Shown piece after piece: positions 16,333 to 24,597 of a DNA stretch of 26,550 nt. The notes beneath the pieces were generated by a model that saw only the letters and a program-made list of their open reading frames with translations, searched no databases and was not told where the DNA came from. The number at the start of each line of letters is the position of its first letter. Position 1 is the stretch's first letter. A program made the translations under genes and the position numbers. This stretch comes from an uncultured Oscillospiraceae bacterium (GTDB lineage Bacteria; Bacillota; Clostridia; Oscillospirales; Oscillospiraceae), in the NCBI GenBank assembly GCA_910578735.1, contig CAJTSQ010000035.1:1-26550 (forward strand), written 5' to 3'.

Positions 16333-17082
16333 TCAGCCCAGCAGATAGGGCAGGAAATAGGTGGTCTGTTTGTACCACCAGGGCCAGTCGTGATTTACGT
16401 CCCAGCCCCACAGGTCCACCCAGATGTGGATATCCTTTTCCTCAAAAATCTCTTTCAGGCGGCGGGTGGTCTCAGGCCGCTCCCAGGCCCCCTGGCCCAC
16501 GCAGATGACGCCCTTCTTCTGGTTGAACAGCGGGATATAGGGGTGGTCGGCGGGCATATTGGCCATGCAGTCCACCAAGGAGTTGAGGTAGACCAGCTCG
16601 TCGGAGTAGTCGCCAAAGCCATAGGTGCCGGTATACAGCCCGCTGAGGGCCAGCATTCGGTCAAAGAGGTCGGGGCGGCGGAAGAACAGGTTGGCCGCGT
16701 GGGTGGCGCCCAGACTGCACCCGAAGGTCATCACCCCCGGCTCCCCGGTCCAGCCGTTGCGGCGGTTGGCCATGCCCCGCATAAAGGGGACCAGCTCGTC
16801 GGTGATATATGCCATCCACTGCTCGTGGCGGCGGATCCGCCGGTAGGGGTCGCCTTGGGCGGACCAGGTCTCCTGGTCCATGGTGTCGATGCTGAAGACC
16901 ATGGCCTGGCCGGACTCGATCCAGGGGGCCCACACGTCGGTCATCTTAAAGTTCTCAAAGTCCACAAACCTGCCGTCCTGGCAGGGGATATACAGCACCG
17001 GCCGGCCGGCGTGGCCATAGACCTTGCACTCCATGTCCCGGTCCAGGGCGGGACTGTACTGCTTAAAGTACTGGGTTTCCAT
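16333..17082 (-). CDS. Esterase-family alpha/beta hydrolase (second of two)
   Basis: The protein has 249 residues. ATG 17082 follows GGAGG at 7 bases and starts 14 bases after the first esterase ends, so the two are one transcription unit. It has the putative-esterase fold: the N-terminal METQYFKQYSPALDRDMECK, the oxyanion region RPVLYIPCQDGRF, the nucleophile elbow FGCSLGA with Ser123, and a C-terminal VNHDW with the likely catalytic His231. There is no signal peptide, so it is probably cytoplasmic. Relatives include acyl-transferring and siderophore-type esterases, but this subfamily has no known substrate. It is clearly different from the first esterase (no close sequence match except at the active sites), so this is not a recent duplication. 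Confidence 0.85.
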   Translation of the reverse strand: METQYFKQYSPALDRDMECKVYGHAGRPVLYIPCQDGRFVDFENFKMTDVWAPWIESGQAMVFSIDTMDQETWSAQGDPYRRIRRHEQWMAYITDELVPFMRGMANRRNGWTGEPGVMTFGCSLGATHAANLFFRRPDLFDRMLALSGLYTGTYGFGDYSDELVYLNSLVDCMANMPADHPYIPLFNQKKGVICVGQGAWERPETTRRLKEIFEEKDIHIWVDLWGWDVNHDWPWWYKQTTYFLPYLLG

Positions 17083-17096
17083 CAAAATTCCTCCGT

Positions 17097-17861
17097 TCAC
17101 TCCCGCCCATAGAGCAGGGTATTGATAAAGAAGGGGACCTGCCGTTCCCAGCTGGCTTCGCTGTGGTCGCCGCCGGGGACGATGCGGAAATCCAGGTAGA
17201 TATCCTTCTCCAGCAGCAGCTGGGCCGCCTTGCCCAGGTCACGGAGCATGTGCGGGTGATTGGCCAGCTCCTGAGAGCCATAATCCATGTAGAGGACCGA
17301 GCCGGGGGCCGGGTGGGCGGAGCGGATCAGGGCCGTCAGCTTGCCCGGGGTCACCCACAGGGAGGGGGACAGGGCCGCCGCCCGGGAGAAAATGTGGTTA
17401 TACTCCAGCAGGGCATACAGGCTCATGAGCCCGCCCATAGAGCTGCCGGCAATAAAGGTGTCCTCCCGGCCTGGCCGGGTGGGGAAGTTTTGGTCTATCT
17501 CCGGCTTGAAGACCTGGGTAAACCAGTCCATGGTAATCTTCCCCAGGCCGGGGACCCTGGCGTGGTTATAGCGGAAGGGGTAGGGGGAGTACTCGGCCAG
17601 GCGCCCATTGTTGGGGTTGTGATTGCACTCCACCGCTGCCACGATGAGGGGCGTGTCCGTGTAGGTCAGGTATTCGCTAAGTCCCCAGGATTTTCCATAG
17701 GTGGCGTCGTCGTCAAAGAAGACATTGTGCCCGTCAAACATATAGAGTACGGGGAAGCGCTCCTCCGAACCCTCCTCCCACCAGTCGGGCAGGTAGACGT
17801 AGGCCCGGCGGTTTTTGTCGCCGGTGAGTTCCGGGATGGTAAGCTCCCACTTATCGATCAA
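17097..17861 (-). CDS. Esterase D/Fes-like alpha/beta hydrolase (first of two)
   Basis: The protein has 254 residues from a TTG start at 17861, chosen because GGAAGGAGG lies 8 bases upstream and the predicted transcript begins near 17929. An in-frame ATG at 17921 would have almost no leader and no ribosome site. It has a lectin-like N-terminal strand region, then YMFDGHNVFFDDDATYGKSW at 40-59, an AVECNHNPNNGRLAEYSPYP block at 76-95, the nucleophile elbow AGSSMGG with Ser141, and GGDHSEASW with the catalytic His233. This matches the putative-esterase family that includes S-formylglutathione hydrolases and enterobactin esterases. No signal peptide is present. Together with the second esterase and the ATP-grasp enzyme it may handle an ester- or amide-linked metabolite; the substrate is unknown. 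Confidence 0.85.
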   Translation of the reverse strand: MIDKWELTIPELTGDKNRRAYVYLPDWWEEGSEERFPVLYMFDGHNVFFDDDATYGKSWGLSEYLTYTDTPLIVAAVECNHNPNNGRLAEYSPYPFRYNHARVPGLGKITMDWFTQVFKPEIDQNFPTRPGREDTFIAGSSMGGLMSLYALLEYNHIFSRAAALSPSLWVTPGKLTALIRSAHPAPGSVLYMDYGSQELANHPHMLRDLGKAAQLLLEKDIYLDFRIVPGGDHSEASWERQVPFFINTLLYGRE

Positions 17862-17935
17862 GGAAAAAGCCTCCTTCCAACCTTGGGGCCGCGTCCGGGC
17901 GTGCAGAGAGCCGGAAGGCAACGCGGTTTTTTTCT

Positions 17936-17971
17936 ATTATAGCATAGCGGCAAGCCGTAAAATACTGTCAA
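17936..17971 (-). promoter_or_regulatory. Promoter of the esterase operon
   Basis: On the minus strand TGCTATAAT gives an extended -10 with a perfect TATAAT at 17936-17941. A TTGACA occurs at 17966-17971 but 24 bases away, too far for a normal pair, so the extended -10 probably carries the promoter. Confidence 0.55.
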
Positions 17972-18045
17972 TTTGCGGTATATTAATTTTTTTTGCCGAA
18001 AAAAACTGTATTTTATTCCTAACAGATAAACCTGTGAACAGACAC

Positions 18046-18074
18046 TGTACTTTTTGGAAGAAGCGTGATAAAAT
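18046..18074 (+). promoter_or_regulatory. Candidate promoter of the hybrid kinase gene
   Basis: TGATAAAAT (18066-18074) is an extended -10 with one mismatch, and TGTACT (18046-18051) is a weak -35 at 17 bases. It lies 37 bases before ATG 18112 in an AT-rich gap shared with the divergent esterase operon. Confidence 0.4.
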
Positions 18075-18111
18075 ACAAGCAGCATTTCGTTTTAAGGGGG
18101 AGGCTGACTTA

Positions 18112-21100
18112 ATGCGTGCGGAGAAAAAGACTTGGCAAAATGTGTTGTACATATTGATTCTGCTGGCCGCAGTGTGCCTGCTGTTTCGGTGGTACGCGGC
18201 CGCAAACAGCAAGCGGATTGAAAATCAGAACCTGACCTACGCCATGGATTCCGCCAGGCAGACGGCTTCGAGGATTGAGAGCGAATTTAACAACGCCCTT
18301 TTAAGGCTGCACAATTATGCATATCTGATCGGAATTGGCGAAAACGGCGCGAATGTTACCGCAGAAATGCTGAAGGGAATGGAGGAACACGCCTCGTTTG
18401 ACGCCATCCGCTTTACCAACGCCGAGGGGGTCAATCTGGCCTCCGACGGGCGGACCAGCGACAGCAGAGACCGGCACTATTTTACCGGCGGCATAACGGG
18501 AGAGAGCGGCATGGATGTGATCCGCTCCCGGCTGAACGGCCAGATGATCACCACCTTTTATGCCCCGGTAGAACATAATGGCGAGATCGTAGGTGTGCTG
18601 CTGGGAATATATCAGGCGGAGGACTATCTGCAGAATATGCTGGCCACGTCCTACTTTGGCGAAGAAGCCGGGACCTATCTGTGCGCGCAGAACGGAGACG
18701 TCATTGCCGCCTCCGACGGCTCCGGCTACGAGCAGCCGCTGCTGGACGCATTCCATGAGGAGGGCGTTATCGATTCCGCAAGCGCGGCGAAAGCCTGGCA
18801 GGTGTTCCGCGGCGACACGGAGGAGTATGGCCTGATCTGCTCCGGAAGCAGCAAAACCGACAACCTGTGTGTGATAAACATACCCAACCGGGACTATGTG
18901 CTGGTCCAGACCTTCCCTAAGGATGTGACACAGGCCATGCTCCGCAGCGCCAACCACACCGGCATGGTTCTCCAGGCGGTTCTGGCAGGACTGTTCGCCG
19001 TCTATCTGCTGATCCTGCTCCTCCGGGCCCGCCGGAAACGCCTGCAGCTGGTGCGGGAGAGTCAGGAACATATCAGCGGCCTGCAGGAGAACGCCCTGCG
19101 CGACCGGATGGAGATTGCCCGGGCCAACCGCAAAGAGCGGCAGTACCGGATCGCTATCACCTCCTCTGCCTTCTGTACCTTTGAGTTCAACCTCAACCAA
19201 GATCTGCTTGAGCAGGACATTGTGCGCACGGCGGAGGGGCAGTCGGTCTCCCTGCTGGAAAAGGTGGGCTTGAAGGCGCCCTGCGCGGCCTCCGAGTGCT
19301 TTGAGAAGTGGAAGCGCTTTGTTCTGGAGGAGTCTTTGGAGGAATACAGCACGGTGGTGAACCTGGAGTATTTGACAGAGCGGTTCGAGCAGGGCGAGGC
19401 GGAGGTCACTGTAGATTATTGGGAGATGGCCGAGCAGGAGCAGGCCATTTGCGTGCGCCAATCCTTTATCATGACCCGGGACAACGACACAGAGGATATT
19501 ATGGTCATGGTGGTGTCTAAAGATATCACCGCCCAGGTGCAGAAGCAGCGGGAGCAGACCCAGGCCCTCCAGGAGGCCCTGATGCAGGCCCAGCACGCCA
19601 ACAGCGCCAAAACCACCTTCCTCAGCAACATGTCCCACGACATCCGCACCCCCATGAACGCGATTATCGGCTTTACCACCATCGCGGTCAGCCACATCGA
19701 CAACAAGGAGCAGGTGAGGGACTGCCTGCAGAAGGTGCTGTCCTCCAGCAACCACCTGCTGAGCCTCATCAACGATATTCTGGATATGAGCCGGATTGAG
19801 AGCGGCAAGGTGCAGATCAAGGAACAGGAGTGCAATATCTCTGAGCTGACCCACAACCTGGTAAACATTATCCAGCCCCAGGTGAAGGCCAAGCAGCTGG
19901 AGCTGTTTATCGACACCTTCGATGTGGCCAATGAGGATGTCATCGCTGACGCGCTGAAGCTGAGTCAGATTTTTGTCAATCTGCTGTCCAACGCCGTAAA
20001 ATACACCCCGGCCGGGGGAACGGTCTTCTTCCGCATTCAGCAGCAGACCACCTTCCGCCACGGCTATGGCGACTATGTGTTTACCGTGAAGGACAACGGC
20101 ATCGGTATGGCGCCGGAGTTTATAGATTACATCTTCGAGCCCTTTGAGCGGGAGGCCAGTACCACCAAGACGGGCATTCAGGGCACTGGCCTGGGCATGG
20201 CCATCACCAAAAATATTGTGGAGATGATGGGAGGCACCATCTCGGTCCGGAGCGAGAAGAACCGGGGCAGCGAATTTCGGGTGGAGCTGAGTCTGAAGCT
20301 CCAGGATGTGGAGAAGAACGCCGCCCAGATCAAGGAGCTGGAGGGGATGCGGGCCCTGGTGGTGGACGACGACTGCGACAGCTGCGAGAGCGTGACCCGT
20401 ATGCTCAAGCAGATCGGTATGCGGGCGGAGTGGACCACCTCCGGGAAGGAGGCGGTCTACCGGGCCAAGAGTGCCTGCAAGGACGGGGACTCCTACCACA
20501 CCTACATCATCGATTGGCAGATGCCCGAACTCAGCGGCATTGAGACCTGCCGCCGTATCCGCACCGCCATCGGCCACGAGGCCTCTATCATCATCCTAAC
20601 TGCCTACGACTGGACGGATGTGGAGGAGGACGCCAAGGAGGCGGGGGTCACCGCCTTCTGCGCCAAGCCCCTGTTTATGTCCGACCTGAAATCCGCCCTG
20701 CTGGTGGCCAACAACCTGCTGGAGAAGGAGGAGGCGGCCTCCTGGACTCAGGCCGATTTCAGCGGCAAGCGCATTTTGCTGGTGGAGGACAACGAGCTCA
20801 ACCGGGAGATTGCGGAGGCCATTTTGGAGGAGACCGGCTTTATTGTGGACTCCGTCCCGGACGGCACCGACGCGGTGGATATCATGCGCCGGGTGGAGGA
20901 GCATTACTACGACGCTGTTTTGATGGACGTGCAAATGCCAGTCATGGACGGCTATGAGGCCACCCGCACCATCCGGGCCCTGCCCCGGAAGGATGTGAAG
21001 AACCTGCCCATCATCGCCATGACGGCCAACGCTATGGAGGAGGATAAGGAGGCCGCCTTGAAAAACGGCATGAACGCTCACATCGCCAAGCCCCTGGACA

Positions 21101-21141
21101 TCGAGCTGTTTTTGAAAATTTTGGGGAAATTTCTAAACTGA
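18112..21141 (+). CDS. Hybrid histidine kinase with dCache-like sensor and two receiver domains
   Basis: The protein has 1009 residues; ATG 18112 follows AGGGGGAGG, and the frame's upstream part belongs to the divergent esterase region. There is a membrane helix at about 9-28, an extracellular dCache-like sensor of about 250 residues (SDGRTSDSRDRHYF is typical of this fold), and a second helix at about 287-306. A PAS-like linker at about 340-470 leads into HisKA with H509 (SNMSHDIRTPMNAI), HATPase (QIFVNLLSNAVKYTP, DNGIGM, GTGLGMAI), a receiver with D801 (IIDWQMPE) and a second receiver with D939 (LMDVQMPVMDGYEA). Phosphate would pass from His to one or both Asp residues. No HPt or output domain is present here, so the final partner is encoded elsewhere. 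The next gene on the strand is unrecognised and may be linked. Confidence 0.92.
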   Translation: MRAEKKTWQNVLYILILLAAVCLLFRWYAAANSKRIENQNLTYAMDSARQTASRIESEFNNALLRLHNYAYLIGIGENGANVTAEMLKGMEEHASFDAIRFTNAEGVNLASDGRTSDSRDRHYFTGGITGESGMDVIRSRLNGQMITTFYAPVEHNGEIVGVLLGIYQAEDYLQNMLATSYFGEEAGTYLCAQNGDVIAASDGSGYEQPLLDAFHEEGVIDSASAAKAWQVFRGDTEEYGLICSGSSKTDNLCVINIPNRDYVLVQTFPKDVTQAMLRSANHTGMVLQAVLAGLFAVYLLILLLRARRKRLQLVRESQEHISGLQENALRDRMEIARANRKERQYRIAITSSAFCTFEFNLNQDLLEQDIVRTAEGQSVSLLEKVGLKAPCAASECFEKWKRFVLEESLEEYSTVVNLEYLTERFEQGEAEVTVDYWEMAEQEQAICVRQSFIMTRDNDTEDIMVMVVSKDITAQVQKQREQTQALQEALMQAQHANSAKTTFLSNMSHDIRTPMNAIIGFTTIAVSHIDNKEQVRDCLQKVLSSSNHLLSLINDILDMSRIESGKVQIKEQECNISELTHNLVNIIQPQVKAKQLELFIDTFDVANEDVIADALKLSQIFVNLLSNAVKYTPAGGTVFFRIQQQTTFRHGYGDYVFTVKDNGIGMAPEFIDYIFEPFEREASTTKTGIQGTGLGMAITKNIVEMMGGTISVRSEKNRGSEFRVELSLKLQDVEKNAAQIKELEGMRALVVDDDCDSCESVTRMLKQIGMRAEWTTSGKEAVYRAKSACKDGDSYHTYIIDWQMPELSGIETCRRIRTAIGHEASIIILTAYDWTDVEEDAKEAGVTAFCAKPLFMSDLKSALLVANNLLEKEEAASWTQADFSGKRILLVEDNELNREIAEAILEETGFIVDSVPDGTDAVDIMRRVEEHYYDAVLMDVQMPVMDGYEATRTIRALPRKDVKNLPIIAMTANAMEEDKEAALKNGMNAHIAKPLDIELFLKILGKFLN

Positions 21142-21222
21142 ACCTCTTATGTTTTCCTGCCGGATGTCGATAATCATAAAAGCAGAGATAAAGCGGCACG
21201 GCCGCGGGAAGGGGAAAAGTAT

Positions 21223-21918
21223 ATGGCATTGTCCTTCAGTTTGATTCCCAAGAACTACCGGCTCAACCAGGGAAAGGCGAGCGCCGGCCTGTCCTCCAGG
21301 CGGGAGGAATCGGACCTGTCCGCCCTGGGGGCCTGGAAGAGTGAACGGACAAGTAAATCCCAGTCAGGCAGTCTGTCCGGCCTCACGTCTGTGCTGGGCT
21401 TTGACCTGAACAGCTCTGTGCTGTCCCACCTGGTCCGGGATGACACCTCAAAGGTGAGCGCCGTGGACAAAAAGGTCAGCAGCAGTCTGACCAAGGAGTT
21501 TGTGAGCGCCCTGGAGGCCCAGGCTAAGGAGGACGCCAAGGCCGGCGTCTACGGAAAGGACGGCAAGGCGGAGGCACTGCGGGCGGAGCAGATGAAGCAG
21601 TATATCTCCCCAGACCGGGATTCGGCCATAGCTCAGGTGACCAAGCTCCTGGCCAACGGCTCCACCATGGAGAAGGTAAGCCTGCGCGGCCTGCCCTACA
21701 CCGCCAGCATATCCGGAACCACAGCGGAGATTTACGACGCGTCCGGCGAAACCATCGCCCGCTGTGACAGAAAAAGCGGCAAGTGGGAGTCGGTAGCCAC
21801 CAAGGCGGAGTCCCAGTTCCGGACCGCCTCCAGCTCCATCTATGACGAGGCCTACCGGGCGGAGGAGTACAGGGCGAGCCACGCCGGCGGCGGCCTGTCT
21901 CTGAATATCCGGACATAA
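21223..21918 (+). CDS. Unrecognised 231-residue protein
   Basis: The protein has 231 residues; GGAAGGGG lies 8 bases before ATG 21223, and a perfect terminator follows the stop. I do not recognise a family. The N-terminal third is Ser-, Lys- and Arg-rich and probably disordered (ASAGLSSRREESDLSALG). The middle (VDKKVSSSLTKEFVSALEAQ) looks like an amphipathic helix. The C-terminal part has a small beta-like region (LRGLPYTASISGTTAEIYD, then GETIARCDRKSGKWESVA) and then a helix rich in Ala, Tyr and Glu. There is no signal peptide, membrane helix or metal site. The gene begins 81 bases after the hybrid kinase stop on the same strand, so read-through expression is possible. Codon use is like its neighbours, which argues for a real gene. 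Confidence 0.7.
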   Translation: MALSFSLIPKNYRLNQGKASAGLSSRREESDLSALGAWKSERTSKSQSGSLSGLTSVLGFDLNSSVLSHLVRDDTSKVSAVDKKVSSSLTKEFVSALEAQAKEDAKAGVYGKDGKAEALRAEQMKQYISPDRDSAIAQVTKLLANGSTMEKVSLRGLPYTASISGTTAEIYDASGETIARCDRKSGKWESVATKAESQFRTASSSIYDEAYRAEEYRASHAGGGLSLNIRT

Positions 21919-21925
21919 AAGAACA

Positions 21926-21957
21926 AAAACACCTCGCTGCGGTCAGCGAGGTGTTTT
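21926..21957. terminator. Bidirectional terminator between converging genes
   Basis: A perfect 14-bp stem (21926-21939 with 21944-21957) has a CGGT tetraloop, with A4 on the left arm and T4 on the right. It serves the 231-residue gene on the plus strand and the anti-sigma gene on the minus strand. Confidence 0.9.
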
Positions 21958-21967
21958 GATTTCCCGG

Positions 21968-23398
21968 TTAAAACTGATACAAAAGCAAATACTGTGTCTT
22001 ATTGTCCAGCGTGCTGGCGCGGATACTCACGGTGCTGTCGTCATCCCAGCCGATACCGCCCTCGTGGAGATTCTCATAGCCCTCCCGGTCGAAGGCGAAG
22101 AAGACGCCTTTCTCCAGGTCGGCCACGCCGATTTGGGAGATACCCAGGCCCTCGGACTGGGTGTCTCTGGCGAAGTACAGCAGCTTGGTTCCCGAGGGAT
22201 TCAACATAAAGTCGTCCCCCTTCTGAAAGGTGAAGCCGCCCAGCAGGGTCCGGCCTCCGGTTTTCAGGTCCACCACCTGGACCTGTCCCGTCTCCGAGAT
22301 GTGGACACAGCGGCTGCCGTAGGTCATCACGCCGCTGGGGTGTTCATCCTGGTCCCGGTAATAGGGGGCCTTTTCCAGCGTCTTTGTCATGCGGCCGGTG
22401 GGAATATCGTAGGCATAGAAGGACACGTCTTGAAGCATCCCCTCCTCGTCCCGGCTGGTGCTGTAGAGAATCAGGGTGTCGTCGTCCGCGAAGGCGGCGG
22501 TGTAGACGTCGATATCCGCCAGCTCGTCCACCCTGACCAGGGTTTTGGTATCCAGGTCGCAGAACCAGGTCAGCTGGCCGTCCAGCTGGTTGCCGGTGAG
22601 GATGATGGCCCGGCGCATATTTTCCGACCACTCGCAGCCGTAGGCGTACTCCAGCCGGTCTGCGCCTGTGCCCGCCAGAATGTCCTCCGCCTCGCCGGTG
22701 TCCAGGTGGTAGAGGAAGGGGTACTCGGTGTACTCTATCTGCCGCCCGGTGGACAGGCGGAGGAGCAGGGCGTCGTTTCGGCCCGGGATGGGGGAGAGGT
22801 TCCAGTCCCATTCGCGCTCCCCGTCCTCGTCCCAGGTGCGGTGGTCCCCGGAGAAGTAGTCCAGCTGCCCGTCCCGGACATACCAGTAAAACTCCCCCTG
22901 ATAGTGGAGGTCTCTGAATGTTATGTCAACCTTGCTGGTGTGCATGTCCACCTCCACCGGGACCAGCTCCCCGTCCCTGGGCTCCCAGAATTTGGCGTCT
23001 TGGAGGGTCTTCCAGTCGTCGCTCCAGGTCAGGTCGGTGAGCAGGCCGTTGGAGAAGCCGTAGCGGTAGCTGTCCATTTTGATGTACTGGGCCTTGACCA
23101 GCGCCCCGATCTCCGCCTGGCTGATGTCCGGCTGACTGGAGGCCCCGCTGCCGCTGGGCACCTGTTCCCGCTCCTCCATCCGGAAGAAAGACAGCACCGC
23201 CGCACGCAGCTCCGGGCTGGCGGCGAAAGCGGCAGCGGTCAGGCAGGTGACGGACAGGACTGCCGCCAGGGCGACAGTAAATACCCGACGAGTCGGAATG
23301 TGCTTCTTTTTTGTATTTTGCTGGTTCATAATACGCTCCTTTAATGCGGTGTCGGGGACGATGCGGTCCATCGCCCGACGGTAATCGTTAATCTTCAA
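21968..23398 (-). CDS. Membrane anti-sigma-like protein with beta-propeller-like exterior
   Basis: The protein has 476 residues and starts at TTG 23398, which overlaps the sigma factor's stop as TTGA; TGGAGGG lies 6 bases upstream. The cytoplasmic N-terminus (MKINDYRRAMDRIVPDTALK, residues 1-37) is the expected sigma-binding part. One membrane helix lies at about 38-60. The rest is outside the cell: an immunoglobulin-like or mixed region (about 65-190) and then repeated blade-like units ending in DLKTGGRTLLGG, MLNPSGTKLLYFA and GVADLEKGVFFAFD, similar to WD40/TolB-type propellers. Coupled translation with the ECF sigma gene implies that it holds the sigma inactive until an external signal arrives. 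No zinc-binding HxxxCxxC motif is visible, so it is not of the classic ZAS type. The signal is unknown. Confidence 0.8.
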   Translation of the reverse strand: MKINDYRRAMDRIVPDTALKERIMNQQNTKKKHIPTRRVFTVALAAVLSVTCLTAAAFAASPELRAAVLSFFRMEEREQVPSGSGASSQPDISQAEIGALVKAQYIKMDSYRYGFSNGLLTDLTWSDDWKTLQDAKFWEPRDGELVPVEVDMHTSKVDITFRDLHYQGEFYWYVRDGQLDYFSGDHRTWDEDGEREWDWNLSPIPGRNDALLLRLSTGRQIEYTEYPFLYHLDTGEAEDILAGTGADRLEYAYGCEWSENMRRAIILTGNQLDGQLTWFCDLDTKTLVRVDELADIDVYTAAFADDDTLILYSTSRDEEGMLQDVSFYAYDIPTGRMTKTLEKAPYYRDQDEHPSGVMTYGSRCVHISETGQVQVVDLKTGGRTLLGGFTFQKGDDFMLNPSGTKLLYFARDTQSEGLGISQIGVADLEKGVFFAFDREGYENLHEGGIGWDDDSTVSIRASTLDNKTQYLLLYQF

Positions 23399-23871
23399 TG
23401 TGATCCCTCCAGTTCGATCTTCAGCAGCTCCCGGCCCCGCTTCAGCCGCATTTTTACCGCGGACTGCCCCAGCTTCAGTATCTCCGCGATCTCCGCCACC
23501 GAGTAGCCCTCATAATAATAGAGGTGGATGGGGAGCTTGTACTGTTCCGGCAGGGCCATGACCGCATCCAGGGCCTCCCGCTCCTCTGCCGGGGCGGCGG
23601 GGAGGGTATCCTCCAGAACGGAGACCTGTTTCCGCCAGAGCCCCCGGAGCTGATCCCGGCAGAGATTGGCCGCCACCCGGAGGAGCCATCGTTTTTTGTG
23701 TTCCTCCCCGGTGAAGGCGGGGGCGCGGCAGAGCAGGCGGACGAAGACCTCCTGGGTCACGTCCTCCGCATCGGCGCGCTGGCCCAGATAGACCAGGGCC
23801 AGCCGGTAGACCGCTGCACTGTAAGTATCGTAAGCTGTTTCAAACTCGTCAGCGCTGACTGATTGTTTCAT
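23395..23871 (-). CDS. ECF-family RNA polymerase sigma factor
   Basis: The protein has 158 residues. ATG 23871 follows AAAGGAGGT at 6 bases; a longer in-frame ATG at 23889 has no good ribosome site. Region 2 is seen at residues 10-75 (AVYRLALVYLGQRADAEDVTQEVFVRLL, then KKRWLLRVAANLCRDQLR), and region 4 at about 95-150 (LDAVMALPEQYKLPIHLYYY, then YSVAEIAEILKLGQSAVKMRL, the helix-turn-helix). Region 3 is absent, as in ECF sigmas. It directs RNA polymerase to promoters with special -35 and -10 elements. The next gene is its likely anti-sigma factor, joined by a 4-base overlap. A distinct target set is not visible in the window. Confidence 0.93.
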   Translation of the reverse strand: MKQSVSADEFETAYDTYSAAVYRLALVYLGQRADAEDVTQEVFVRLLCRAPAFTGEEHKKRWLLRVAANLCRDQLRGLWRKQVSVLEDTLPAAPAEEREALDAVMALPEQYKLPIHLYYYEGYSVAEIAEILKLGQSAVKMRLKRGRELLKIELEGSH

Positions 23872-24260
23872 CGTTTGACCTCCTTTCATCCATAAAACGG
23901 TTCTGAGGGAGGAATGGTCACGGAAGACAAATAATTTTGGGAAATAATTTTGAACGGCATCCTGTCATAGTTTCCCACAAAAACGGAGAGAGGGAAAGGG
24001 GAACAGAGCAGAATGGAGGACAGAATGACGAAAAGGACCTGCTTTCTGTCAAATGCTGTTTTTTTAAGAAAAAGAGGGGAGAATCTTAAAATATTGCTGC
24101 TTTCGTACACTTGGGAAGGAAAATAGCGCAAAATTCGAAATTACAGCCGTAAATTTCAGTAAAAATTGCGGTAATATTTGTGCAAATATCCATTGACGAA
24201 ACTGGGATAAATCTGCTATGCTAAATACACATCCTAATGAATAGGGCGGAGGTACGTGAT
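23872..24260. other. AT-rich intergenic region between the sigma factor and HPr genes
   Basis: This 389-base gap separates two divergent genes. It holds the HPr promoter (24193-24222) and, presumably, the sigma gene's promoter; no clear housekeeping pair was found for the latter. On the minus strand GGAAAC is followed by CGTTC 13 bases later near 23955-23980, which recalls ECF elements, but the spacing is shorter than usual. No RNA gene, riboswitch or convincing ORF was seen. Confidence 0.5.
24193..24222 (+). promoter_or_regulatory. Promoter of the HPr gene
   Basis: TTGACG (24193-24198), an 18-base spacer and TATGCT (24217-24222) give a good promoter. Transcription should begin near 24229, about 32 bases before the start codon. 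Confidence 0.65.
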
Positions 24261-24524
24261 ATGTATAGTCAGGAAGCCGTCGTAAACAACCAGGTTGGTC
24301 TGCATGCCAGGCCCGCAACCTTCTTTATCCAGAAAGCCAATGAATTTAAGAGTTCTATCTGGGTGGAAAAAGAGGAACGCAAGGTCAATGCGAAGAGCCT
24401 GTTGGGCGTTCTCTCTCTGGGCATTGTAAAGGGCACTCCCATTAAGCTGAGTGCCGATGGTGTCGATGAGAAGGAAGCGGTCGAAGCTCTGTACAAGATG
24501 ATCTCTTCCGATTTTTCTGAGTAA
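24261..24524 (+). CDS. ptsH: HPr phosphocarrier protein
   Basis: The protein has 87 residues, the normal HPr length. ATG 24261 follows GGAGG at 8 bases and gives the standard alignment; an upstream in-frame ATG at 24237 would add eight odd residues. His15 lies in GLHARPAT and is the site phosphorylated by enzyme I. Ser46 lies in NAKSLLGVLSLG and is the site used by HPr kinase in low-G+C Gram-positives, so the protein can act both in sugar uptake and in carbon catabolite control. It is a single gene, not joined to enzyme I; a strong terminator follows directly. A Crh-like role is unlikely because His15 is present. Confidence 0.95.
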   Translation: MYSQEAVVNNQVGLHARPATFFIQKANEFKSSIWVEKEERKVNAKSLLGVLSLGIVKGTPIKLSADGVDEKEAVEALYKMISSDFSE

Positions 24525-24541
24525 GCACCGCAAATCATCGT

Positions 24542-24570
24542 AAAAGGCGCCGCAACGCGGCGCCTTTTTT
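24542..24570 (+). terminator. Intrinsic terminator of the HPr gene
   Basis: A 12-bp stem (24542-24553 with 24557-24568) has an AAC loop and a T6 tail. uvrC begins 28 bases later, so it needs its own promoter or read-through; no clear promoter is visible in the gap. Confidence 0.92.
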
Positions 24571-24597
24571 GATGTTTCCTTGGAGAGGAGGGATGGC

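Noticed and set aside
14998..17112. A 704-codon open frame on the plus strand
   Set aside because: It runs antisense to the ATP-grasp and esterase genes, which have clear motifs. High G+C content leaves such antisense frames open; its product is His/Val/Gly-rich and unlike any family.
18301..20577. A 758-codon open frame on the minus strand
   Set aside because: It is antisense to the hybrid kinase, has no ribosome site and no recognisable domain.
24013..24126. A 37-codon frame in the sigma-HPr gap
   Set aside because: It has only a weak ribosome site, no family likeness and lies in AT-rich promoter DNA.
23886..24318. Two minus-strand frames of about 80 codons
   Set aside because: They overlap each other and the HPr promoter, and have no ribosome site or family likeness.
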